DNA of 36,219 bases, taken from Sphaerotilus uruguayifluvii (lineage in GTDB: Bacteria; Pseudomonadota; Gammaproteobacteria; Burkholderiales; Burkholderiaceae_C). The stretch covers positions 1 through 36,219 of the forward strand of contig NZ_JABSNM010000032.1 of assembly GCF_013294065.1 (NCBI RefSeq). The letters are read 5' to 3'. Below the pieces are notes generated by a model, which ran no database searches, had not been told where the DNA came from, and saw nothing but the letters and a program-made list of their open reading frames with translations. The position numbers and the translations under genes are program-made. Each line of letters opens with the position of its first letter. Position 1 is the first letter of the stretch. Positions 16,942 to 28,749 of the stretch are shown piece after piece.

Positions 16942-19412
16942 AGGCCGATGTCCAGCGAGACGAAGCTGCCGTCGGTGAAGGTCAGCATCCGGGTGGCGGC
17001 GTCGATGCGGCCGATCAGCGTGTCGCCCGACTTCAGCTCGGCCGAGCTCGGCTGGCCGGTCCAGCCCAGCGAGAGCCTGCTGGTGGCCTCGCGCAGCATG
17101 AAGCGCGCGCCGCTGCCGTCGCTGCCGGGCGTCGCGGTGCCGGAGACCACCATGCGCGGCGCGCCGCCCACCAGCGTGCGGTACTGGAAGCTGACCGCGT
17201 CGGGCTTGTCCTGGTCGCTGTGCATCGTCGTGCCGAGCGTGAACTCGAGCACCGGACGCTGCGGCGCGGTGACGGTGCCGGTCAGCGTCAGGTCGACGCC
17301 GAAGCGGTTGCTGGCGCTGTCGGCCTCGCGCTCGTCGTAGCTGCCCGCGCCGCTGATGCGCGCCTCCAGCGTGCCCTTCAGGAACTCAGTGCTCACCCCG
17401 TCGCTGGTGGTGCGCAGCGCGCCGCTGAGCTGGCCGAAGGTCGGCACCCACGATTCTCCCGAGCGGGTCAGCACCACGTCCTTGAGCCTGAGCGTGCCCT
17501 CGAACTCGGCGCCCGGCGTCGTCCACAGCAGGTCCAGGTCGGCCAGCGTGCCCACCGGCGAGCCGCCGGCCGTCAGCGTCGACAGCGCGAGCTGGCCGCG
17601 GCGCAGCGTCAGCGTGCCGATCTCGGTGCTGGCGTCCGAGTAGGCCTTCAGCGTGCCGCTGACCGCGTAGGTGTCGCTCTGGCTGCTGGCCGACAGGCCG
17701 TCGGCGGCGGTGGCGATGCTGCCGCTCAGCGCGATCGCGTGATGGTGGCTGCCGAACGTGTTCGAGCCCTTGGCGAAGCCGCCGGGCAGGTCGCCGGCGA
17801 GCGTGAAGCCGCGGATCGCGCCCAGCGCATCGAGCGTCGGAACGAGCCGGCCGGTGGATGCCTCGAGCGCCGGCTGCAGCACGGTGTTGGCGGTCACGGT
17901 GCAGCTGGTGCCGGCGTAGTTGCAGCTGCTGATGCGCTGGCGGGCGCGGCTGCTGTAGGCGAAGCTGCCGTCGGCCTGCGGCTCCAGCGTGAAGCCGTGC
18001 ACCCACTCGGTGGTCACGATCGCGTTCTGCGTGAAGCTGCGCGAGCTGCGGTAGACCGCGCGGCAGCCGATGACCCGGGCGTCGGCCGAGCCGGTGGCGC
18101 GGGTGCTCAGGTCGGTGGCGGTGAACAGGCCGCAGGCGCCGGCGATCTGGCCGCCCTGGCTGTCGCCGCCGCGGCTGCGGGTGGTCTGCGCCGAGCGGCC
18201 GGCCATCAGGTCGTTGTAGAGGTCGACGCCCATGAGCATCGTGCCGGCGTCCTTGACCAGCATGTCGACCGGCACCTCGACGCCTTCCATCGCGCTGCGG
18301 AAGCGCCAGGCCTGCACGTTGGCCGCACCGCCGGCCAGCGAGGAGGCCCCGCCGCGGCTGAACATCGCGCCCCAGTCGCTGCGGATCTCGTTGAACAGCA
18401 GCCTGGCCGCGGCGATCGCGGTGGCGGTGGAGTCGGTCGTGCCGCCGGAGCCGCTGCCGCCCGAGGCGGTCGCCGGCGTGCAGCCGCTGTCCTTGCAGCC
18501 GAGGTTGGCGACCACGCCGGCGAGCAGGCTGCCGGGAACGCTGCCGCTGAGCTTCGGCGTGGTCAGCACCGTGCCCAGCGCGGTGTTCAGCGCGCCCGAG
18601 ACGTCGACGGTCGTGCCGCCGCTGCCGGTGGCCAGCTTCAGCGACGAGGTGCTGGACGAGGCCGACAGCGCCTCGACGACGCAGCGGGTGCGCGCGCCGG
18701 CATCGTCGCCGCTGCAGCCGAGCTGGCCGCCGGAGGCCATCTGCGACACCGCCGCGAGCATGACGGCCATCTTCTTCTCGTCCTCGCTCTCGGCCGAGCC
18801 GACCGGGCGGGCGCTGACCGCGGTCGGGTCGAAGCCGAGCAGCTGGGTGACGGTCGAGACGGCCTGCGCGGTGTTGCTGGCGCTGATGCCGCCGCCGGCG
18901 CGCTCGGCCGCGGCGACCACCATCTCGCTGAACGGCGTGATGCTGGCGCTGGTGGTGACCGTGCCGGCCTGCGACGGCGTGATGACCGAGCGCATCGAGA
19001 AGCCGGCCGGCAGCGGCTGCGCGGTGCCGGTGACCTCGTCGAGGTGGGTGGTGCTGCCGTCGGCCTTGGCCGAGACGCGCACCACGTAGGGCCGCGAGAC
19101 GGTGGCGTCGAAGCTCAGGCTGTAGCGGCCCTCGGCGTCGGTGGTGGTCGCGGCCAGCGTGGTCGTCAGGTCGACCGAGCCGTCGGCCGCCACCGGATGC
19201 ACCTTCACGTCGGCGTTGGCCATCAGGCCCTTGGAGGCGATGCCCGACAGCGCCACCGCGCTGGTCGTCGCGGTGCCGCCGCCTGTGCCGCCGTCGCTGC
19301 CACCGCCGCCGCCGCAGGCGGCCAGCACGGCCGCGGCGATCAGCGTGGTGCCCAGGGTCAGCGGCCGCCGGGCGAGGCGGGTCGGGGTGCGTGGGGTCTT
19401 GAAATCGTTCAT
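16938..19412 (-). CDS. Large putative outer-membrane lipoprotein (unknown function)
   Basis: The product has 824 residues. A signal peptide ends in a lipobox, LAAC at Cys33, followed by a Gly-rich linker (GGGGG). Residues 45-120 resemble a carboxypeptidase-regulatory/Ig-like domain (TTTDAEGRYSLSF). The rest is Ser/Thr/Gly-rich and probably beta-structured, with cysteine pairs such as LGCKDSGC and SSCNYAGTSC. No enzymatic motif is seen. The ATG at 19412 has a GAGGAC ribosome-binding sequence and gives an ideal signal peptide. It forms an operon with the beta-rich protein downstream and is divergent from the M6 peptidase. Export is well supported; the function is unknown. Confidence 0.75.
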   Translation of the reverse strand: MNDFKTPRTPTRLARRPLTLGTTLIAAAVLAACGGGGGSDGGTGGGTATTSAVALSGIASKGLMANADVKVHPVAADGSVDLTTTLAATTTDAEGRYSLSFDATVSRPYVVRVSAKADGSTTHLDEVTGTAQPLPAGFSMRSVITPSQAGTVTTSASITPFSEMVVAAAERAGGGISASNTAQAVSTVTQLLGFDPTAVSARPVGSAESEDEKKMAVMLAAVSQMASGGQLGCSGDDAGARTRCVVEALSASSSTSSLKLATGSGGTTVDVSGALNTALGTVLTTPKLSGSVPGSLLAGVVANLGCKDSGCTPATASGGSGSGGTTDSTATAIAAARLLFNEIRSDWGAMFSRGGASSLAGGAANVQAWRFRSAMEGVEVPVDMLVKDAGTMLMGVDLYNDLMAGRSAQTTRSRGGDSQGGQIAGACGLFTATDLSTRATGSADARVIGCRAVYRSSRSFTQNAIVTTEWVHGFTLEPQADGSFAYSSRARQRISSCNYAGTSCTVTANTVLQPALEASTGRLVPTLDALGAIRGFTLAGDLPGGFAKGSNTFGSHHHAIALSGSIATAADGLSASSQSDTYAVSGTLKAYSDASTEIGTLTLRRGQLALSTLTAGGSPVGTLADLDLLWTTPGAEFEGTLRLKDVVLTRSGESWVPTFGQLSGALRTTSDGVSTEFLKGTLEARISGAGSYDEREADSASNRFGVDLTLTGTVTAPQRPVLEFTLGTTMHSDQDKPDAVSFQYRTLVGGAPRMVVSGTATPGSDGSGARFMLREATSRLSLGWTGQPSSAELKSGDTLIGRIDAATRMLTFTDGSFVSLDIGL

Positions 19413-19627
19413 GGCGTCCTCGAGGTCCGGGAAGCGGCGCGTTCCGGGGCGAGGGCTCCCGTCGCGCTGCCGGGGAACCATATCGGTGCGTCGAGGCGGG
19501 CCATGAGTCGAATTGATCCGGCTCCCGGGGCGATTTCTGCGCTGGTACCGCCGGAACCGGCATTGCCGCGTCAAGGCGCCGGTCGGCCGCGTCGACATCG
19601 GCAGGGGCGTTCAACAGGGAGATGCCG
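19413..19627. promoter_or_regulatory. Divergent intergenic region between lipoprotein and M6 peptidase genes
   Basis: These 215 bp must contain promoters for both directions. A TATGGT (minus strand, complement of 19477-19482) is the only -10-like element noted, and it has no matching -35 box. AGGGAG at 19616-19621 is the peptidase ribosome-binding site. No operator or riboswitch-like structure was recognised. Confidence 0.35.
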
Positions 19628-21790
19628 ATGACACCGACGATGACCGCGACGCTGGGCCGGGCCCTGCGGATGCTCGCGCTGCTGCCGGCGCTGCTGGGGC
19701 TGCGGCCGGCGCAGGCGCTGATGCCGCCCGACGAGATCGAGCGCCAGCGCCTGCAGGCCAGCGGCGAGCTGGCGGCGCAGGCCGAGGCTGCGCACGCGAC
19801 CGGCAACCACAAGCTCGATCCGGGCTCGATCGCGTCGCTGTCCTACCGCCTCGGACGCGCGCTCGGCACGGTCGGTGCGGACACGCCGCCGCCGGCCTGG
19901 CGCGGCGGGCTGCCGGCCACCGGGACGCCGAAGGTGCTGGTGCTGCTGGTCGACTTTCCCGATCAGCCGCACGAGGCCGTCAACACGCCGGAGCTGATCG
20001 CCGAGCGCATGTTCGGCCTGGGCGGCGAGAAGGTCGCCGGCTACCCCTACGAGAGCCTGCGCGCCTACTATCGGCGCGCCTCCTACGGCCAGCTCGACAT
20101 CCGCGGGCATGTCACGCCCTGGTACCGGGCCCGCTACAGCCGCGCCCACTACCAGTCGATGGGCAGCGGCGACGGCATGCGGGCGCTGGTCGACGAGGCG
20201 CTGGAGGCGCTGAAGGCGACCGGGCACGGGCTGGCGCAGTACGACCACGACGGCGACGGCAGCATCGACACGCTGTTCGTCAAGTGGGCCGGTCCCGCCG
20301 GCAGCTGGGCCTCGTTCTGGTGGGCCTATCAGACCTGGTACGGCAGCAGCCGCCAGTGGGACGGCAAGGGGCTGCGCAAGATCGTCTGGTCCTGGGCGGG
20401 CGGCAACTACAACCGCGACCCGCTCTACGAGCCGCGCGTCGACATCCACGAGACCGGCCACGCGCTCGGCCTGCCCGACTACTACGACTACAACGACGCG
20501 GTCGGCCCGAAGGGCGGGGTCGGCTGGGACATGATGCACAACAACAGCGGCGACCACAGCGCGTTCTCGAAGTTCGTGCTGGGCTGGCTGACGCCGAAGG
20601 TGGTGACCTCGGGCGCGCAGGCCGTCACGCTGCGGCCCTCGGGCACCTCGCCCGACGCGGTGCTCTTCATGCCCGGGGCCGCGGCCGGCCAGGCCTTCTC
20701 GGAATACTTCATCGCCCACTACCGCCGGCTCGGCGCCGGCAACGATGCCGGCTACATGGGCACCGGCATCTCGCTGTGGCATGTGGACGCGCGGCTGGAC
20801 AGCGGCGGCTGGGGCTACCGGTTCGACAACTCGACGACCGCGCACAAGCTGCTGGCGCTGGTCGAGGCCGACGGGCTCGAGCAGGTCTCGAAGGGCCAGG
20901 GCAGCAGCGCCACCGATCTGTACACCGCCTCGACGCAGTTCGGGCCGACGACGACGCCGTCCTCGGCGCGCTACGACGGCAGCACGACCGGCGCCTCGAT
21001 GAGCGGCATCGGCGTGGCCGGCGCCACGATCGCGGCCACCTTCGCGGTGCAGGTGCCGGTGCGGGTGACGGTCACCCGCTCGGGCACGGGCAGCGGCGCG
21101 GTCACGGCCGCGGCGGTCGGCCTGAACTGCGGCAGCGCCTGCGCGGCGAGCGTCGGCGCCGGCAGCAAGGTCGCGCTGGTGGCGCAGGCGGCGGCCGGAT
21201 CGCGCTTCGTCGGCTGGAGCGGCGCCTGCAGCGGCGCCCGCACGAGCTGCGTGATCGCGCCGGAGGCGGCAGCCAGCGTCGGCGCGGTCTTCGATCTGCC
21301 GGTGCATGCGCTGGAGGTGGCCCGCACCGGCAAGGGCCAGGGCACGGTCCGCGCCGCCAGCGGCGGGCTCGACTGCGGCAGCAGCTGCACCGCGCGCTAC
21401 ACCGCCGGCACCCGCGTCACGCTGACGGCCGTGGCCGATGCGCAGTCGGACTTCGCCGGCTGGTCGGGCGCCTGCTCGGGCAGCACCGCCAGCTGCAGCG
21501 TCACGATGAGCGAGGCGCTGGGCGTCAAGGCGCAGTTCGTGCCGCGCAAGTTCCTGGTGAGCGTGCGCCAGGCCGGTCTGCCCGGCAAGATCGGCGGCGC
21601 CCCCTCGGGCGTGTCCTGCGTCGAGGGCTGCAGCTTCCTGCGCGAGGCCGGCAGCAAGGTGACGCTGACGGCCTCGCCGGCGCGCGGCCAGCGCTTCGTC
21701 GGCTGGGGCGGCGCCTGCACCGGGACCGCGCCTTGCCGGCTGACGATCGATGCGGCGACCTCGATCACGGCCAACTTCGCCGGGCCGTGA
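19628..21790 (+). CDS. Secreted M6-family metallopeptidase with three C-terminal repeat domains
   Basis: The product has about 720 residues and is the only clear plus-strand gene. It has a signal peptide (LALLPALLGLRPAQA), then a metallopeptidase domain with the zinc site HETGHALGLPD (His274, Glu275, His278, Asp284), like immune inhibitor A-type M6 peptidases. Upstream, DHDGDGSIDTL (about 206-216) is an EF-hand-like calcium loop. After about residue 475 come three copies of an InlB/Big-like repeat, each with paired cysteines and a GWSGACSG or GWGGACTG motif. AGGGAG lies 6 nt before the ATG at 19628; an ATG at 19622 overlaps that site and is less likely. It probably degrades extracellular protein. 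Confidence 0.86.
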   Translation: MTPTMTATLGRALRMLALLPALLGLRPAQALMPPDEIERQRLQASGELAAQAEAAHATGNHKLDPGSIASLSYRLGRALGTVGADTPPPAWRGGLPATGTPKVLVLLVDFPDQPHEAVNTPELIAERMFGLGGEKVAGYPYESLRAYYRRASYGQLDIRGHVTPWYRARYSRAHYQSMGSGDGMRALVDEALEALKATGHGLAQYDHDGDGSIDTLFVKWAGPAGSWASFWWAYQTWYGSSRQWDGKGLRKIVWSWAGGNYNRDPLYEPRVDIHETGHALGLPDYYDYNDAVGPKGGVGWDMMHNNSGDHSAFSKFVLGWLTPKVVTSGAQAVTLRPSGTSPDAVLFMPGAAAGQAFSEYFIAHYRRLGAGNDAGYMGTGISLWHVDARLDSGGWGYRFDNSTTAHKLLALVEADGLEQVSKGQGSSATDLYTASTQFGPTTTPSSARYDGSTTGASMSGIGVAGATIAATFAVQVPVRVTVTRSGTGSGAVTAAAVGLNCGSACAASVGAGSKVALVAQAAAGSRFVGWSGACSGARTSCVIAPEAAASVGAVFDLPVHALEVARTGKGQGTVRAASGGLDCGSSCTARYTAGTRVTLTAVADAQSDFAGWSGACSGSTASCSVTMSEALGVKAQFVPRKFLVSVRQAGLPGKIGGAPSGVSCVEGCSFLREAGSKVTLTASPARGQRFVGWGGACTGTAPCRLTIDAATSITANFAGP

Positions 21791-21793
21791 GGT

Positions 21794-22507
21794 TCAGTGG
21801 CGCCGGCGCAGCTCGTCGAGCAGGTCGATCTGCATCTCCTGGATCTCGATCATGCGCTCCCACTGGTGCGACAGCAGGTGGTCCACCTTCTCGTGGAGGT
21901 GGCGGATCTCAAGCTCGGCCTTCAGGTTGATCTGGTAGTCGTTGCGGGCGCGCAGCCGGTCCTTCGCCTCCTGGCGGTTCTGGCTCATCATGATGATCGG
22001 CGCCTGCACCGCCGCCAGGCACGACAGCAGCAGGTTCAGCAGGATGAAGGGATAGGGGTCGACCGGGCGCCAGAACATCACCAGCGAGTTCACGGCGATC
22101 CAGACCGCGATGAAGACCGAGAAGCTGATCAGGAAGGCCCAGCTGCCGCCGAAGTCGGCGATCCGGTCGGCCAGCCGCTCGCCCAGGCTGCGCTGCTCCG
22201 CGTAGTCGCTCTCGACGTCGCTGGCCAGCGTCTGGTGGGTGCGCAGGCTGTCGAGCACCGCGCTGTCGAGCTCGCTGAGCTCGCCCTTTTCGGCCACCAG
22301 AAGGGTCTGGATGTGGCGCGAGCGGTAGCGGGCGAGGTCGGCGTGGCAGATGCGCGAGCGCTCGTTCCAGTCCGGGTGATCGCGGTGGATCTCGGCGGCG
22401 AGGCTTTCGCGCAGCAGAGGCGCGGCGACGGTGTCGCGGCGCGCGAAGCGGTGGCCGCAGACGGCGCAGCAGACGCCGCCGGAGGTCGCGGTCGGGGCAG
22501 AGGACAT
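21794..22507 (-). CDS. DUF1003 inner-membrane protein
   Basis: The product has 237 residues. An N-terminal zinc-ribbon-like stretch (CCAVCGHRF, residues 13-21) precedes a soluble region. Two membrane helices follow at about 123-145 and 152-174 (ending IIMMSQNRQEAKDR, the DUF1003 signature), then a C-terminal coiled coil. No biochemical function is established for this family. It begins 31 nt after hypE and is probably co-transcribed with it. Its stop codon is 3 nt from the convergent M6 peptidase stop, leaving no room for a terminator. Confidence 0.85.
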   Translation of the reverse strand: MSSAPTATSGGVCCAVCGHRFARRDTVAAPLLRESLAAEIHRDHPDWNERSRICHADLARYRSRHIQTLLVAEKGELSELDSAVLDSLRTHQTLASDVESDYAEQRSLGERLADRIADFGGSWAFLISFSVFIAVWIAVNSLVMFWRPVDPYPFILLNLLLSCLAAVQAPIIMMSQNRQEAKDRLRARNDYQINLKAELEIRHLHEKVDHLLSHQWERMIEIQEMQIDLLDELRRRH

Positions 22508-22538
22508 CGAAGGGCGTTCCAGGGGATGGGTGCAGCCC

Positions 22539-23597
22539 TCAGCATATCCGCGGCAATTGCTCCCCGCTGAGCCAGTCGACGACGCGCCGGCCGCCGAAGC
22601 GCGTCTCCATCTGCACGAAGCGGTGCGGGTCGTCGGTGACGATGCCGATGCGCGCGGCCTGCTGCCCGAGCGGATGCGCGTGCATCGCCGCCAGCAGCGC
22701 CTCAGCCGTGTCGGGCGCGCAGATCGCCACCAGCCGGCCCTCGCAGGCGACATAGAGCGGGTCGAGCCCGAGCAGCTCGCAGGCCGCCTCGACCTGCGCC
22801 CGCACCGGAATCTTTGCCTCGTCGAGCGTGATGCCGGTGCCCGACTGGCGGGTGATCTCGTTGAGCGTCGTCGCCAGTCCGCCGCGCGTCGGGTCGCGCA
22901 GCACGCGCACGCTGCCCTCCGGCACGGCCGCCAGCATCGCCGCGGTCAGGCCGTTGAGCGCGGCGCTGTCGGAGACGATCGCGGTCTCGAACTCCAGCGA
23001 CTCGCGCTGCGACAGCACCGCCACGCCGTGGTCGCCGATCGGGCCCGACACCAGCACCACGTCGCCCGGCCGCGCCAGGTCGCCGCCCAGGCGCCGGCCC
23101 GGCGGCAGCCAGCCCGCGCCGGTGGTGCTGATGAAGACGCCGTCGCCGTGGCCCTGCTCGACCACCTTGGTGTCGCCGGTGACGATGGCCACGCCGGCCT
23201 CGCGCGCGGCCGCGGCCATCGAGTCGACGATGCGCTTGAGGTCCGCCAGCGGCAGGCCCTCCTCCAGGATGAAGCTGGCCGACAGGTAGAGCGGCTGCGC
23301 GCCCATCATCGCCACGTCGTTGACGGTGCCGTGCACGCTCAATGCGCCGATGTCGCCGCCGGGAAAGAACAGCGGCGAGATCACGTGCGCGTCGGTGGCC
23401 AGCACCAGGCGGTGGCCGGCGGGCGGCGCGGGCAGCACCGCGCCGTCGTTGCCCTCGCGCAGCGCGGGATTGTCGAAGGCGCGCGCGAACAGCTCCTCGA
23501 TCAGCTGCGCGCTGGCGCGGCCGCCGGCGCCGTGGTTCATGTCGACCCGGCCGTGCTTCAGGTCGAGCGGGCGGGTGTAGTCTTTGCGGAGGGCCAT
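22539..23597 (-). CDS. hypE: Hydrogenase maturation protein HypE (carbamoyl dehydratase)
   Basis: The product has 352 residues. HypE receives a carbamoyl group from HypF on its C-terminal cysteine and dehydrates it with ATP to a thiocyanate, the source of the CN ligands of the active-site iron. The essential C-terminal PRIC motif is present and the protein ends exactly at that Cys. PurM-like ATP-binding segments are visible (NDVAMMGAQPLYLSASFI, VTGDTKVVEQGHGDG, RDPTRGGLATTLNE). The ATG at 23597 gives a slightly extended N-terminus (MALRKDYTRPLDLKHGRVDMNHGAGG region). It is separated from hypD by 71 nt holding a REP-like palindrome, unlike the tight overlaps elsewhere in the operon. Confidence 0.96.
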   Translation of the reverse strand: MALRKDYTRPLDLKHGRVDMNHGAGGRASAQLIEELFARAFDNPALREGNDGAVLPAPPAGHRLVLATDAHVISPLFFPGGDIGALSVHGTVNDVAMMGAQPLYLSASFILEEGLPLADLKRIVDSMAAAAREAGVAIVTGDTKVVEQGHGDGVFISTTGAGWLPPGRRLGGDLARPGDVVLVSGPIGDHGVAVLSQRESLEFETAIVSDSAALNGLTAAMLAAVPEGSVRVLRDPTRGGLATTLNEITRQSGTGITLDEAKIPVRAQVEAACELLGLDPLYVACEGRLVAICAPDTAEALLAAMHAHPLGQQAARIGIVTDDPHRFVQMETRFGGRRVVDWLSGEQLPRIC

Positions 23598-23616
23598 GGT
23601 GGGTGCCGGGGGTGGG

Positions 23617-23634
23617 TTCCCGCCTTCGCGGGAA
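23617..23634. repeat. REP-like palindrome between hypD and hypE
   Basis: TTCCCGC-CTTC-GCGGGAA is a 7-bp perfect stem with a 4-nt loop, flanked by GGG on the left and ATGACGG on the right. The same architecture (GTCAT, 7-bp stem, 4-nt loop, ACCCA) recurs twice at 29932-30008, and it matches a dispersed palindrome family widespread in proteobacterial genomes. It would form a hairpin in the hypD-hypE message. Confidence 0.75.
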
Positions 23635-23668
23635 TGACGGAAGGGGCGTGGACGATGGGCAAGGGCGC

Positions 23669-24804
<1,136 letters not shown>

Positions 24805-24808
<4 letters not shown>

Positions 24809-25059
24809 CGCGGCGTCTCCTCGGCAGGGGTCGGGGCAGGGTCCAGGGCAGCCATCTCGGCGAAGAGCGCCAGCGTGCGCTCGGCCTCCTCGGTGTCGAG
24901 CCGGCCGATGGCATGGCCGACATGCACGATCACGTAGTCGCCGACGCGCGCCTCGGGCGTCAGCGCCAGCGAGATTTCCTTGCGCACGCCGCCGAGGTCG
25001 ACGATCGCCATCAGGTCGGGAAGCAGTTCCGCCACGCGGGCGGGCAGGGCCAGGCACAT
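24805..25059 (-). CDS. hypC: Hydrogenase maturation chaperone HypC
   Basis: The product has 84 residues. It starts MCLALPARV, with the essential Cys2 exposed after Met removal; this residue holds the iron precursor with HypD and contacts the large subunit. The conserved GDYVIVHVGHAI motif with a His is present. It sits 3 nt after the hypF stop and overlaps hypD. A second HypC-like protein, HupF, is encoded at 32183-32575, so general and hydrogenase-specific chaperones coexist. Confidence 0.96.
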
Positions 25060-25062
25060 CGT

Positions 25063-27482
<2,420 letters not shown>

Positions 27483-27486
<4 letters not shown>

Positions 27487-28361
27487 CGGCCGGTGTCCTG
27501 CAGCAGCCAGTCCATCCAGGCGTCCATGCCGACGCCGGTCTTCGCCGACACCAGCAGCACCTCGATGTCCGGATTGACGCGCTGCGCGAAGGCGATGCAC
27601 TGCGCCACATCGAAGTCCAGATGCGGCAGCAGGTCGACCTTGGTCAGCACCATCAGCCGCGCGGCGGCGAACATGTCGGGGTACTTGATCGGCTTGTCCT
27701 CGCCCTCGGTGACCGACAGGATCGCGATCTTGGCGCGCTCGCCCAGGTCCCACATCGCCGGGCAGACCAGGTTGCCGACGTTCTCGATCATCAGCAGCGA
27801 CGGGTCGGCGGCGTGGGCGTGGTCGTGTTCCGGCGCGTCGCCGTGATGGTGGTGACCGTGATGGTGGTGGCCGTGCAGCGGCAGCCGCGCGAAGGCCTCG
27901 GCGATCATCGGCGCATCGAGGTGGCAGCCCTTGCCGGTGTTGATCTGGATGGCCGGCGCGCCGGTGGCGCGGATGCGGTCGGCGTCGTTCGTGGTCTGCT
28001 GGTCGCCCTCGATGACGCCGACCGGCAGGCCCGGCGCGCGGACCTTGAGCGCCTCGATGGTGGCGCACAGCAGCGTGGTCTTGCCCGAGCCGGGGCTGGA
28101 AACCAGGTTGTAGGCGACGACGCCATGGCCGGCGAAATGCGCGCGGTTGGCGTCGGCGATGCGCTGGTTGGCGCCGAGCACGTCGGCCTCGAGCCGGATC
28201 GCGCGCGCCTGGCTCATGCCGGGCACGCTCACCCGCGCCGGGCCCTGGCCGTAGTGCAGGTCGCCGTGATCATGGGGGTGGGCGTGGGCAGGGTCGCTGT
28301 CGCGACCGTGCTGGTGCACCGCACCGGGGGTGCCGGTCGAGCAGCCGCAGATGACGCACAT
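27483..28361 (-). CDS. hypB: Nickel-handling GTPase HypB with an internal His-rich insert
   Basis: The product has 292 residues. It delivers nickel with HypA to the hydrogenase large subunit. The N-terminal high-affinity nickel motif MCVICGC is followed by a His-rich stretch (residues 16-36). The GTPase has its P-loop at 88-95 (SSPGSGKT), the metal site Cys146-His147 (GKGCHLDA) and Cys200, and TKVD for guanine recognition. Unusually, a second His-rich segment ([12 protein letters not shown] and HDHAHA, residues 163-184) lies inside the G domain between the metal-site motif and [10 protein letters not shown]. It may store nickel. The gene is 40 nt after hypA. Confidence 0.96.
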
Positions 28362-28401
28362 GGTGGGGTTCCTTTCGGGGTTCTTCGTCGTTCGGTGGGG
28401 G

Positions 28402-28749
28402 TCAGTCGTCGTGGACCATCAGGTCGACGACGCGCAGCTCGGTGCCGCCGGTGGGCTGCAGCCGGAAGCCCCCGCACGACGGGCAGGCGTCGGCGCGCGA
28501 GCCGATCTCGACCGACTGGCCGCAGCCCAGGCACCAGGCGGTGCCGGGCGGCTCGTCGATGAGGATCTCGGCGCCTTCCAGACAGGTGCCCGGCACGCTG
28601 GCCTCGAGCGCGAAGCGCAGCGCGCGCACCTCGACGCCGCTGAGCGCGCCGGCCTCCAGCCGCAGCAGGCTGACGCGGCGGAAGCGTTCGCGCTCGGCCG
28701 CGTCCTCGACGAGCCGGACGATGCCGCCGGCGAGACTGAGTTCATGCAT
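28402..28749 (-). CDS. hypA: Nickel chaperone HypA
   Basis: The product has 115 residues. The N-terminal MHE motif (His2) binds nickel; the zinc site is Cys73/Cys76 and Cys89/Cys92 (two CxxC motifs 12 residues apart). It pairs with HypB. The ATG at 28749 overlaps the hupK end by 8 bp. Length and spacing are typical, so nickel delivery to HupL is the expected role. Confidence 0.96.
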   Translation of the reverse strand: MHELSLAGGIVRLVEDAAERERFRRVSLLRLEAGALSGVEVRALRFALEASVPGTCLEGAEILIDEPPGTAWCLGCGQSVEIGSRADACPSCGGFRLQPTGGTELRVVDLMVHDD

